DNA of 64,000 nt from UBA2040 sp002384725 (GTDB lineage Bacteria > Bacteroidota > Bacteroidia > Flavobacteriales_D > Crocinitomicaceae): the NCBI GenBank assembly GCA_963926475.1, contig CAWUXE010000001.1:91857-155856 (forward strand), given 5' to 3'. Positions 35,622 through 43,739 of the stretch are shown one piece after another. The position numbers were made by a program, and so were the translations under genes. Each line of letters begins with the position of its first letter. Within the stretch, counting starts at the first letter, position 1. Below the pieces are notes generated by a model, which was not told the origin of the DNA, made no database searches, and worked only from the letters and a program-made list of their open reading frames with translations.

Positions 35622-36032
35622 ATGAAAAAATTGTTTTTTATTCTTTCAATTGGCATTTTATTGGCTTCCTGTTCGGATGATGAATCCGAGTTGAAAAAAG
35701 ATGCCCCTGAGCAAGAAACCTTAATTGAAACTGTCGGTGGAGTATATTTTGAATACTATCCTGGAAAAAAACAAGTAAAAATAACCGGACCTGTCGACAG
35801 TGAAAACAAACGAAACGGTCGTTGGGAATTATACGGCCCGAATGGGAGAGAATTGGGTTTCACGATTTATGAACATGGAAAACGACAAGGACACTCGTAT
35901 AATTCTTATCCCGATGCTCGACCTAGATATATGGGAGAATATTGGGCCGACACCATGATCGGTGTTTGGAAAACGTATGCGGAAGACGGAACAATAGTAG
36001 AAAAAGATTACGGATTACCTGAAGGTTACTAA
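35622..36032 (+). CDS. YwqK/MORN-type repeat lipoprotein
   Basis: A 136-residue lipoprotein with a lipobox LLASC, so the likely lipidated Cys is at residue 17. The remainder shows two short repeats of the MORN/YwqK variant (YYPGKKQVKITGPVDSENKRNGRWELYGPNG and a second around TIYEHGKRQG), which form beta-strand-turn-strand units. A similar repeat protein lies at 56151. It sits five nt after the polyprenyl synthase gene and directly abuts dnaG. Function unknown; such repeats often occur in surface or antitoxin-like proteins of Bacteroidota. Confidence 0.7.
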   Translation: MKKLFFILSIGILLASCSDDESELKKDAPEQETLIETVGGVYFEYYPGKKQVKITGPVDSENKRNGRWELYGPNGRELGFTIYEHGKRQGHSYNSYPDARPRYMGEYWADTMIGVWKTYAEDGTIVEKDYGLPEGY

Positions 36033-38030
36033 ATGGCAATGATTCCCCCTCATATCGTTGATGAAATAATGCAAACTGCTCGTATTGAGGAGGTGATTGG
36101 GGAATTTATGATCTTGAAGAAAAAAGGGTCCAGCTACATGGGCTTGAGTCCTTTCACGGATGAAAAAACACCTTCTTTTTCTGTTTCACCAAGCAAACAA
36201 ATATTTAAATGCTTCTCGACTGGAAAAGGCGGTACGGTTGTTTCTTTTTTGATGGAGAAGGAACATTATACCTATCCTGAAGCATTGCGCTGGTTAGCCG
36301 ATAAATATGGAATCGTTCTGCCAGAAGAGAAGGCGCCAACGGCTGAAGAAATGGCGGCGCATACCGAAAAGGAAAGCTTGTTCATTATCAATGATTTTGC
36401 TAAAAATTACTTCGTCAAAAATATGTTTGAGCACGACGAGGGAAAAGCGATTGGCTTATCTTATTTCGAAGAAAGAGGATTTCGTCCTGACATTATTAAA
36501 AAGTTTGAATTGGGATATTGCCTAAACAAAGGTGACGGTTTCACTTTAGCGGCTCAGGCAAAAAAATACAAGCAAGAATACGTTGAAACGGTTGGTCTTG
36601 TTAAATCAAAAGATGATCGAAAATTTGATTTCTTCAGAGGAAGAGTCATGTTTCCCATTCACAGTATTTCGGGTCGAATCTTAGGATTTGGCGGTCGAAC
36701 ACTCCAAACGGAAAAGAAAGTTGCGAAATATTACAATTCGCCCGAGAGCCCCATTTACCATAAAAGTGATATTCTCTACGGACTTTATTTCGCGAAGAAC
36801 GATATCATTAAATATGACAATTGTTTTCTCTGCGAAGGATATACCGACGTCATCAGCATGTATCAAGCTGGAACCCAAAACGTGGTTTCTTCCTCTGGAA
36901 CATCATTGACCAAAGAACAGATTAAGCTCATTCGTCGATATACTAAAAACATTACCATACTTTATGATGGCGACAATGCTGGAATAAAAGCATCTTTCCG
37001 CGGAATCGATTTGATTTTGGAGGAAGGAATGTCTGTTAAGGTTGTATTATTTCCCGAGGGAGAAGATCCAGATTCCTTTGCGAAAAACAACAGTACGACA
37101 GTTCTGGAAGATTATTTAAAGGACCACGCACAAGATTTTGTTTCTTTCAAATCAGAAATTCTCTTGAAAGACGCAGCAAATGACCCGCTAAAAAGAGCGG
37201 AGCTGATTCGGGATGTTGTAAGTTCAGTGGGACTAATTCCCGATACTATTATTCGGTCGGTTTATGCACAAGAAGTGGCTGCTAAATTTGATATTGACGA
37301 AGACGTTGTCATCGCCGAAATAGCTAAATCGAGGGCAAAAACAATAGAAAAACAAGCTGGAGAGACAAAAAGAGCGGTAAATGTGCCCAATACTTCATTT
37401 GACCAACCTCAGACTTCTACTCCCACCCAAAAGCCCGCTGAGCAAGTAAAACCAAAAACGACCGACGAATTCGATTCTTCAGAATTTGAATTAATTCGTG
37501 TTCTGGTGAAGTACGGTGTTTTTGCTATTGAGATTCCATCGCAAGATAAAGATGGTAAAGAAATCACAATCGAAACTAGCGTTGCCGAATTGATCTGTCA
37601 TGAACTGGAAAAAGACGAATTGACTTTGGATTATCCTTTGTTTAACAAGATTCACAGTATGGTGGCCAAAGGTTTGGAAGAAAGTACTTTTTTTCAACCT
37701 AGTTATTTTCTTCGAAATGAAGATCAGGAATTGGTGCGATTAGTTTCAGACATCGAATCTGAGGAATACGAATTGAGTCCAAGCTGGTTCGAAAAACTAA
37801 AAATAATTACCCAAGGGGAAAAAGATAAACTCCCTCGATTGGTGATGGATACCGTTTATGTATTCAAAAACCATAAAATTTCAGAGCTCATACTGGACAT
37901 TCAAGATAAAATTGAAAATCTGGATCAAGATGATGACGAAACCTTAATGGATTTAATGAGTCAGCAAATGCGTTTGGAAAGTGTAAAAAAGGTAATTTCA
38001 CAAAAACTTGGACGTATCATTCTAAAATAA
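36033..38030 (+). CDS. dnaG: DNA primase
   Basis: A 665-residue primase that makes the RNA primers of the lagging strand. The N-terminal zinc-binding fold is followed by the TOPRIM core (LCEGYTDVISM, and DGDNAGIKASFRG with the metal-binding acidic residues) and a C-terminal helicase-binding region. The zinc-ligand positions that are normally Cys-His-Cys-Cys read Ser39, Thr42, Cys60 and Thr63, so three of four ligands are missing. The catalytic core is otherwise intact. Loss of zinc ligands is seen in related flavobacterial primases. Starts directly at the stop of the lipoprotein gene; its own stop abuts mscS. Confidence 0.95.
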   Translation: MAMIPPHIVDEIMQTARIEEVIGEFMILKKKGSSYMGLSPFTDEKTPSFSVSPSKQIFKCFSTGKGGTVVSFLMEKEHYTYPEALRWLADKYGIVLPEEKAPTAEEMAAHTEKESLFIINDFAKNYFVKNMFEHDEGKAIGLSYFEERGFRPDIIKKFELGYCLNKGDGFTLAAQAKKYKQEYVETVGLVKSKDDRKFDFFRGRVMFPIHSISGRILGFGGRTLQTEKKVAKYYNSPESPIYHKSDILYGLYFAKNDIIKYDNCFLCEGYTDVISMYQAGTQNVVSSSGTSLTKEQIKLIRRYTKNITILYDGDNAGIKASFRGIDLILEEGMSVKVVLFPEGEDPDSFAKNNSTTVLEDYLKDHAQDFVSFKSEILLKDAANDPLKRAELIRDVVSSVGLIPDTIIRSVYAQEVAAKFDIDEDVVIAEIAKSRAKTIEKQAGETKRAVNVPNTSFDQPQTSTPTQKPAEQVKPKTTDEFDSSEFELIRVLVKYGVFAIEIPSQDKDGKEITIETSVAELICHELEKDELTLDYPLFNKIHSMVAKGLEESTFFQPSYFLRNEDQELVRLVSDIESEEYELSPSWFEKLKIITQGEKDKLPRLVMDTVYVFKNHKISELILDIQDKIENLDQDDDETLMDLMSQQMRLESVKKVISQKLGRIILK

Positions 38031-39134
38031 ATGCTGAGCCATACTCTTTTCAAATTTGGTCCCTATGATGTTTGTCTGTGGAATTTAATTATTCTTACGG
38101 TTATCATAACGGTTTCTATTGCTGCGCGAAGATTGATTCACAAATCATTAAAGCGTATGTTGCTCAGACAAAACATCAGCGTGGAAGGTCGACGTACAAC
38201 CTTACTTCGTTTGCTGAGTCAAAGCATATATATTTTCACCGCTTATGGATTCGTTTATAGTTTTAGTTTCAATAATCAAGATGTAAGTTTCGAAAAAATC
38301 TTGGAACACAACTTAATCCAAAGTAAGTATATCACTGTCTCTTTTTCCCATATTATTGGAATAATTATCGTGTTCTTCTTAGCACGTGTATTGCTTAATT
38401 TTGTCAAATTATACATTTCAAGAAATTTAAAAACGCGCAAAGATTTAGATGCAAGTGCCCAGTTCGTTTATATTCAAATTGCCAAATACATCATTTACAT
38501 TTTTGCTTTTGTAATTTGTTTGCAAATCTTAAATATTAAGTTGACCGTCCTGCTTACGGGTTCTGCAGCTTTATTGGTCGGTATTGGCTTAGGACTTCAA
38601 GACGTCTTCAAGGATGTTTTTTCGGGCTTCGTCCTTTTATTTGAGGGAAATGTTCGAATTGGTGATATTCTTGAAATATACAATACGGGCGATAAAGAAC
38701 CTGTTGTTGCAAAAATCATCAAAATCAATGTGAGAACCACCCAAATTGAAACAAGAAATGGAAACGTGCTCATCATCCCCAACAACAAACTTACGCAAGA
38801 ATACGTAGAAAACTGGTCGCACGGTTCTCCCCTCTCTCGTTTCATTATTGAAGTTTCTGTTGCCTATGGATCCAACACCGAATTGGTGAAAGACCTTATG
38901 AAAACGGCCGCGCTTGGACACCCTAAAGTCCATAAAAACCACGAAGTAATTGTCCGAATGAAAAACTTTGGCGACAATGGTCTAGAAATGGAAGTCCTTT
39001 TTTGGGCCGAACAGAACTGGGATGTGAATACCTTTAAATCCGATATTCGTTTTGAAATTGATCGTTTGTTCCGCGAACATAAGGTAACAATTCCTTTCCC
39101 TCAGAGGGATGTGCGGATGAAGAGTGAGGGTTAA
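38031..39134 (+). CDS. MscS family mechanosensitive ion channel
   Basis: A 367-residue channel with about four hydrophobic segments before the pore region. The pore helix GSAALLVGIGLGLQDVFKDVFSGFVLLFEG has the MscS Ala/Gly pattern. The beta domain has VRTTQIETRNGNVLIIPNNKL and NWSHGSPLSRFIIEV; the C-terminus reads VTIPFPQRDVRM. It responds to membrane tension. It begins immediately after the dnaG stop, so they are likely cotranscribed. It shares strong local similarity with the gene at 8889 (VLLFEG, IPNNKL/IPNSKF, NWSH, IPFPQRD), so the two are paralogues. Confidence 0.9.
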   Translation: MLSHTLFKFGPYDVCLWNLIILTVIITVSIAARRLIHKSLKRMLLRQNISVEGRRTTLLRLLSQSIYIFTAYGFVYSFSFNNQDVSFEKILEHNLIQSKYITVSFSHIIGIIIVFFLARVLLNFVKLYISRNLKTRKDLDASAQFVYIQIAKYIIYIFAFVICLQILNIKLTVLLTGSAALLVGIGLGLQDVFKDVFSGFVLLFEGNVRIGDILEIYNTGDKEPVVAKIIKINVRTTQIETRNGNVLIIPNNKLTQEYVENWSHGSPLSRFIIEVSVAYGSNTELVKDLMKTAALGHPKVHKNHEVIVRMKNFGDNGLEMEVLFWAEQNWDVNTFKSDIRFEIDRLFREHKVTIPFPQRDVRMKSEG

Positions 39135-39169
39135 AGTTTTGTTTTCCCTTGAAGCATGCGAAAGAAGAT

Positions 39170-39219
39170 GCAAAGTGAACAAAGACAAACAACTAAGCGT
39201 TCTTTGCATTTCGCTTTGC
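39170..39219. repeat. imperfect hairpin between convergent mscS and pdxJ
   Basis: GCAAAGTGAACAAAG (39170-39184) is nearly complementary to the segment 39202-39219 (CTTTGCATTTCGCTTTGC). It lies in the spacer between the plus-strand mscS and the minus-strand pdxJ. No T-run is present, so termination is only possible, not shown. Confidence 0.35.
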
Positions 39220-39225
39220 GTGAAA

Positions 39226-39945
39226 CTAACCTACACTCAATTCTTTCAAATACATCTGAATTGTATTCTCTATTCCAAAATACAATGCATCCGATACCAA
39301 CGCATGACCGATCGAAACCTCCAACAATCCAGATATTTTTGATTTAAAGAATGCCAAATTATCCAAACTCAAATCGTGACCAGCATTAATTCCAATACCC
39401 AATTCAATGCATAGCTGAGCAGCTGCAACGTAATCAGCGATAGCCTTGTTTTTATCCAAGGTGAAATTATCAGCAAAAGGTCCCGTATAAAATTCTATTC
39501 GATCCACCCCAATTTCTTTCGCCCCTTCAATCATTTTCAAATCGGGTTCAATAAAAATGGCGCTTCGAACACCCAATTCGCGATAACCAATCACCAAATC
39601 GGTTAATAAATCTTTATTTTGAATTGTATCCCAACCTGCATCTGAAGTTAAAACATTAGGTGGATCAGGAACCAAAGTCGCTTGTGTCGGTTTTATATCG
39701 GAAATTATTTTTTGAAAACGGGCATCTGGATACCCTTCTATATTATATTCCGTGGTTACAACTTCAGCCAAATCATAGGTGTCTTTCAAGGTAATATGAC
39801 GCTCATCTGGACGAGGGTGAACCGTTATTCCTTGGGCTCCAAATCGTTCACAATCTTGGGCAAACTGCACCACATTCGGTGTTGCACCTCCACGTGCATT
39901 TCTTAGGGTTGCAATTTTATTAATATTCACGCTTAATTTTGTCAT
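39226..39945 (-). CDS. pdxJ: pyridoxine 5'-phosphate synthase
   Basis: A TIM-barrel enzyme that condenses 1-deoxy-D-xylulose-5-phosphate with 3-amino-2-oxopropyl phosphate to make pyridoxine 5'-phosphate. Motifs: KLSVNINKIATLRNARG at the start, ITVHPRPDERHI, LVPDPP, and GINAGHDLSL at the end of the barrel. The start ATG at 39945 gives about 239 residues; the 39957 frame adds four residues. The minus-strand gene converges with mscS and diverges from the CBS-domain/nadK pair. The pdxJ-CBS-nadK arrangement is often seen in Flavobacteriia. Confidence 0.93.
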   Translation of the reverse strand: MTKLSVNINKIATLRNARGGATPNVVQFAQDCERFGAQGITVHPRPDERHITLKDTYDLAEVVTTEYNIEGYPDARFQKIISDIKPTQATLVPDPPNVLTSDAGWDTIQNKDLLTDLVIGYRELGVRSAIFIEPDLKMIEGAKEIGVDRIEFYTGPFADNFTLDKNKAIADYVAAAQLCIELGIGINAGHDLSLDNLAFFKSKISGLLEVSIGHALVSDALYFGIENTIQMYLKELSVG

Positions 39946-39968
39946 ACCTGAGCTCATTTTTTGCGTTT

Positions 39969-39976
39969 CAAAGATA
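39969..39976 (-). promoter_or_regulatory. -7 promoter element TATCTTTG of pdxJ
   Basis: On the minus strand TATCTTTG exactly matches TAnnTTTG. It lies 24 nt upstream of the preferred pdxJ ATG at 39945, leaving a 5' UTR of about 20 nt. Confidence 0.5.
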
Positions 39977-40012
39977 TGAAGTTCGTAAGGATTTTACTAT
40001 TTTGGCACCTGC

Positions 40013-40675
40013 ATGACAGCGAAAGAATTAATCACAGAGGAAATCCCTCCCTTACTGCACACCGACAAAGGTGATATAGCCCTTGTTTGGATGGATGAAT
40101 TTAAGGTTTCTCACCTTCCAGTATTGAAGAATGGCAACTATGTTGGCGTTATTTCTGAAAGTGCGTTAATGGACATGGAAGACCTCGATTTGTCTTTGGA
40201 TAAATTATTTCAACATCTCCCACGTCCATATGTTAAGAAAGATGCCCATATCTACGAAGTTTTAGCGCGAATTTCTGATTTTAAAGTTTCAGTTTTGCCA
40301 GTATTGGATGAAGACGAAACGTATTTAGGATGCACAGATATTCACCATTTAATGATATTAATTGCGAATACTGGAAGTATTAAAGATACGGGTGGGATTT
40401 TGGTCATAGAAATGAACGAAGTGGATTATTCGATGGCGCAAATCGGGCAAATTGTTGAAAGCAATAACGCCAAAATCTTGAGCTCTTTCATCATGTCATC
40501 GAAAGATTCTACAAAAATAGAGGTAACTTTAAAGATTAATGAAATAGATCTCGAAAGAATCATTCGTACCTTTGAGCGTTATGATATTTTAGTAAAGGCT
40601 AGTTTTCAAAAAAGCAAATTCGATGACGATCTGCAATTGCGATACGACGCTTTGATGAATTACCTAAAAATGTAA
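40013..40675 (+). CDS. CBS domain-containing protein
   Basis: A 220-residue cytosolic protein. The first part (residues about 1-120) has two CBS motifs: FKVSHLPVLKNGNYVGVISES and FKVSVLPVLDEDETYLGCTD, which bind adenosyl-type ligands. A C-terminal alpha/beta part (GGILVIEMNEVDYSMAQIGQIVE) has an ACT-like pattern. This pair of domains suggests a small-molecule sensor. It lies directly before nadK with a 1-nt overlap (TAATG), and after a TATTTTG-like element 7 nt short of the perfect promoter pattern. The regulatory target is unknown. Confidence 0.8.
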   Translation: MTAKELITEEIPPLLHTDKGDIALVWMDEFKVSHLPVLKNGNYVGVISESALMDMEDLDLSLDKLFQHLPRPYVKKDAHIYEVLARISDFKVSVLPVLDEDETYLGCTDIHHLMILIANTGSIKDTGGILVIEMNEVDYSMAQIGQIVESNNAKILSSFIMSSKDSTKIEVTLKINEIDLERIIRTFERYDILVKASFQKSKFDDDLQLRYDALMNYLKM

Positions 40676-41556
40676 TGAAGAATATTGCCATATACGCCAG
40701 AAAGGTAACCAAACAAAACATTCCGGTTTTCAACCAACTGTTTTCTATTTTCGAGAAATTGGGGTGGAATGCTATTCTTGAGGATAGTTTAAAAACTCAA
40801 TTGGTGACTAAAGTAGGTATCAATCCTTCCATTTTATCGTTCAAGAACTATAAGGATTTTTCTACTGGAATCGACCTCGCAATAAGTATGGGCGGCGATG
40901 GGACTTTCATACAAACTGTAAAATTTATTCGGAATTCTGGGGTGCCAATAATCGGAATAAACACAGGGAGACTTGGTTTTTTGGCCAACGTTTCAACGGA
41001 AAAAATGGAAGAAACTTTAGAAGCTGTAAAACGGAAGGAATTTGTTTTTCAATCTCGTTCTTTGATGAAATTGGACATGGAAAACAATCCGTTTGGAGAC
41101 GATAATGTTGCTCTAAATGAAGTAACTCTCCATAAAAAAGACGCAGCTTCAATGATAACTGTCGATGCTAGTTTGGCAGGAAAATACCTGAATTCTTATT
41201 GGGCGGATGGACTTATCGTTGCAACACCAACGGGATCTACCGCTTATAATTTAAGTTGTGGTGGACCGATCGTTACACCGGGCTGTCAAATTCATATGCT
41301 CACGCCTATTGCTCCGCATAATTTGAACGTTCGACCAATGGTTGTTCCTGATCATTTGCCTATTACTTTAACGGTTCAAGGACGTGAACGAAGGTATTTG
41401 GTTTCCTTAGACGGAATCTCGCAGAGTATTAAGCAAGGTGAAGTTGTTACGGTTTCCAAGGCAGATTTTATGCTAAATGTCATTAAATTTGAAGACAATA
41501 ACTTCCTAGATACCATCCGAAATAAGATGATGTGGGGAATAGATAAAAGAAATTAA
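40675..41556 (+). CDS. nadK: NAD kinase
   Basis: A 293-residue ATP/polyphosphate-dependent enzyme that phosphorylates NAD to NADP. The GGDG motif sits in SMGGDGTFIQTVKFIRNSG; the NE-type loop, DGLIVATPTGSTAYNLSCGGPIV and HMLTPIAPHNLNVRPMVVP are all present. Length and domain order are normal. It overlaps the CBS gene by one nt, so they are translationally coupled; a CBS sensor of adenine nucleotides next to NAD kinase is plausible biologically but not proven. A 25-nt gap follows before the PPIase lipoprotein. Confidence 0.95.
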   Translation: MKNIAIYARKVTKQNIPVFNQLFSIFEKLGWNAILEDSLKTQLVTKVGINPSILSFKNYKDFSTGIDLAISMGGDGTFIQTVKFIRNSGVPIIGINTGRLGFLANVSTEKMEETLEAVKRKEFVFQSRSLMKLDMENNPFGDDNVALNEVTLHKKDAASMITVDASLAGKYLNSYWADGLIVATPTGSTAYNLSCGGPIVTPGCQIHMLTPIAPHNLNVRPMVVPDHLPITLTVQGRERRYLVSLDGISQSIKQGEVVTVSKADFMLNVIKFEDNNFLDTIRNKMMWGIDKRN

Positions 41557-41581
41557 TTAATCATAAATCAATACAAATACA

Positions 41582-42769
41582 ATGCGCCATTTAATTAAAT
41601 TATTCGTTTTATCCCTTATTGTAAGTTCTTGTGGAACAAATAAAGATCTTCCCTCAGGACAAACTATGGAAGAAATTCAAACAGAGTTAATCTCTTTGAC
41701 TGAAACAGAATTGGAAATCAAACTTGAGCCTGGAATGTATGCTAAATTTAACACGGATAAAGGAACCATGTTGTTGAAATTAGAGCATGTGAAAACTCCT
41801 TTAACAGTAGCTAATTTCGTTGGTTTAGCTGAAGGAAATTTTACCGCTTTCGATACGATTAAAATTTCAGCGCCTTTCTATAATGGCTTGAAGTTTCATA
41901 GAGTTATCGCCAATTTCATGATTCAAGGTGGTGATCCAAACGGAAATGGTACGGGTGATCCAGGTTATAAATTCCCTGATGAGTTTGACACATCTTTAAA
42001 ACACTCTGGACCTGGAGTTTTATCCATGGCCAATTCTGGTCCAGCAACAAACGGAAGTCAATTCTTCATTACGCACAAAGCAACTTCACATTTAGATGGA
42101 CGCCACACTGTTTTTGGTCACCTCGTTAAAGGTCAAAACGTAGTCGATGCAATTGCGCAAAATGACAAGATGAACGAAGTTTTAATTTTACGTGTAGGAG
42201 AAGAAGCACTTAAATTTAATGCTACAAAGGTTTTTGCTGAAGAACTTACAAAAGCAACAAAAGCGGCTGAAGAAGCTGAAAAAGAAGAAGCAAGAGTAGC
42301 CGCAGAAGCGACGGCATACGGAGAAAAGGTTAGCAAAATGACGCCTGAAGAGTACTACACATACATGTACAGCGAGATCAAAAAAGAATATCCGAATGCT
42401 CAAAAATCGGCATCTGGATTGGTTTATATTGTTGAAAAAGCAGGTACAGGTGAAAAAGCAATCAAAGGTGATGCTATGACAGTGCACTACAGAGGAACTT
42501 TTAGAAGAGGTGGTGAGCAATTTGATAGCTCGTATGATAGAAACGAACCAATGACGTTTAACTATTTGGAACAACGAATGGTTCCAGGATTTGAAGAAGG
42601 TTTATCTATGCTTGCCAAAGGTGGAAAAGCAAAAATCTTTATTCCTTATGACCAAGCGTACGGTGCTCAAGGTCGTCCTGGAGGAATTCCTCCTTACAGT
42701 GATCTAGTTTTCGATTTAGAAATTTTAAATATTGCGGCTGGAACAGGTCACGAAGGACACGGTCATTAA
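41582..42769 (+). CDS. peptidyl-prolyl isomerase lipoprotein, cyclophilin-FKBP fusion
   Basis: A 395-residue envelope protein with a lipobox VSSC (Cys17 likely lipidated). The first domain, residues about 50-210, is a cyclophilin with FHRVIANFMIQGGDP and SQFFITHKATSHLDGRHTVFG. A Lys/Glu/Ala-rich helical linker (around 215-255) follows. The second, about residues 285-390, is an FKBP domain with GDAMTVHYRGTF, FDSSYDRNEP, and the GGIPPYSDLVFDLEIL end. It is thought to assist folding of exported proteins. The stop overlaps the convergent OMP gene stop by 4 nt. Confidence 0.92.
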   Translation: MRHLIKLFVLSLIVSSCGTNKDLPSGQTMEEIQTELISLTETELEIKLEPGMYAKFNTDKGTMLLKLEHVKTPLTVANFVGLAEGNFTAFDTIKISAPFYNGLKFHRVIANFMIQGGDPNGNGTGDPGYKFPDEFDTSLKHSGPGVLSMANSGPATNGSQFFITHKATSHLDGRHTVFGHLVKGQNVVDAIAQNDKMNEVLILRVGEEALKFNATKVFAEELTKATKAAEEAEKEEARVAAEATAYGEKVSKMTPEEYYTYMYSEIKKEYPNAQKSASGLVYIVEKAGTGEKAIKGDAMTVHYRGTFRRGGEQFDSSYDRNEPMTFNYLEQRMVPGFEEGLSMLAKGGKAKIFIPYDQAYGAQGRPGGIPPYSDLVFDLEILNIAAGTGHEGHGH

Positions 42770-43650
42770 TAAGCTGCTCCTTCGAAGAAACATTTCTTAG
42801 GATTTCCCAATCGAATGGTGAGTCCTATACCTGCGAATGCATACCAATCTTTGGTGTTTGCATTTCCGCGTTGACCAACCTGCATATTATTTAATGTCTG
42901 GTTATTCAAATCGGCCGCGGTTGAACCACGCGCTAACGTCAGTTGTGCTGGATCCAAATATTGTCCTTTGCCAACATCATCAAGATAATCGGTAAACGTT
43001 TTACGAATGCCATATTCTATTCCTAAGGACATCTTTTTCCCAAGTGTAAATCGAAAGCCAAGTCCTACTGGAACGGAAAGAGCTATTTTGGAATATCGAC
43101 GACTTGTTCCCAAATCCGTTCCTTGACCTTCTGTACCTACATCACGCAATTCTATTTCACTTCCTCCATACGTCGTTTTTGGATTGAAATACACCAAACC
43201 CAATTCAGTTAAGAAATAAGCGGTTGCCTTGTATCTCGGGTGACCAATTTGAAAAGGCCAATAATTAAATTCAAATCCAGAACCCAATTCTATTATGTCA
43301 CTCTCAAAATTTAAATTACGATTTCTCAATTGAGAATAACGTGAATCCTTATCGTCGGCGCTGATGCTTCCGTATGTTGCGTTGATCCGAAACGCTAATC
43401 TAGAGTGGATATTAAAACGGTAAATCAATCCAAGAGCCGGTTTCGTATTTTTAAAATGTCCGTATTGATTTAAATCCCCGATATAATAAGTGCCGCCAGC
43501 TAAAATTCCAATTTCAGATCTAGATTTATTGGTAGGGCGCTGTGCATTCACCAATAAAGGTAAAGCAACCAAAAACATACATATCAATCCTATTCGTCCC
43601 AATTTCCTAAAGAAAAACGCAAATTTATCACTTTTGTTGTAGTTTGCCAT
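42766..43650 (-). CDS. outer-membrane beta-barrel protein (DUF6089-like)
   Basis: From the ATG at 43650 the protein has about 294 residues, beginning with a signal peptide (LGRIGLICMFLVALPLLVNAQ). The rest alternates polar and hydrophobic residues in the pattern of an eight- to ten-strand OMP barrel, with aromatic girdles and a final strand that ends GLTIRLGNPKKCFFE. GILAGGTYYIGDLNQYGHF resembles the DUF6089 family of Bacteroidota. It may be involved in outer-membrane assembly or T9SS-linked processes, but its role is not known. The stop codon overlaps the convergent PPIase gene. The longer frame to 43701 adds 17 unsupported residues. Confidence 0.75.
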   Translation of the reverse strand: MANYNKSDKFAFFFRKLGRIGLICMFLVALPLLVNAQRPTNKSRSEIGILAGGTYYIGDLNQYGHFKNTKPALGLIYRFNIHSRLAFRINATYGSISADDKDSRYSQLRNRNLNFESDIIELGSGFEFNYWPFQIGHPRYKATAYFLTELGLVYFNPKTTYGGSEIELRDVGTEGQGTDLGTSRRYSKIALSVPVGLGFRFTLGKKMSLGIEYGIRKTFTDYLDDVGKGQYLDPAQLTLARGSTAADLNNQTLNNMQVGQRGNANTKDWYAFAGIGLTIRLGNPKKCFFEGAAY

Positions 43651-43716
43651 TTTTAATCTTGTCAAAATTTTAACGTATTGTTGACAATTTAACATGGTCA
43701 AACTATAGAAACCCCT

Positions 43717-43724
43717 TACCTTTG
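43717..43724 (+). promoter_or_regulatory. -7 promoter element TACCTTTG of lysA
   Basis: TACCTTTG is an exact TAnnTTTG match ending 15 nt before the lysA ATG at 43740. It overlaps a TTG at 43722 that a naive gene-finder would use as start. Confidence 0.55.
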
Positions 43725-43739
43725 CAAAAAATTCAAAGA

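Noticed and set aside
39124..39347. two short plus-strand frames after the second mscS
   Set aside because: They overlap a hairpin and the pdxJ 3' end and have no start signals.
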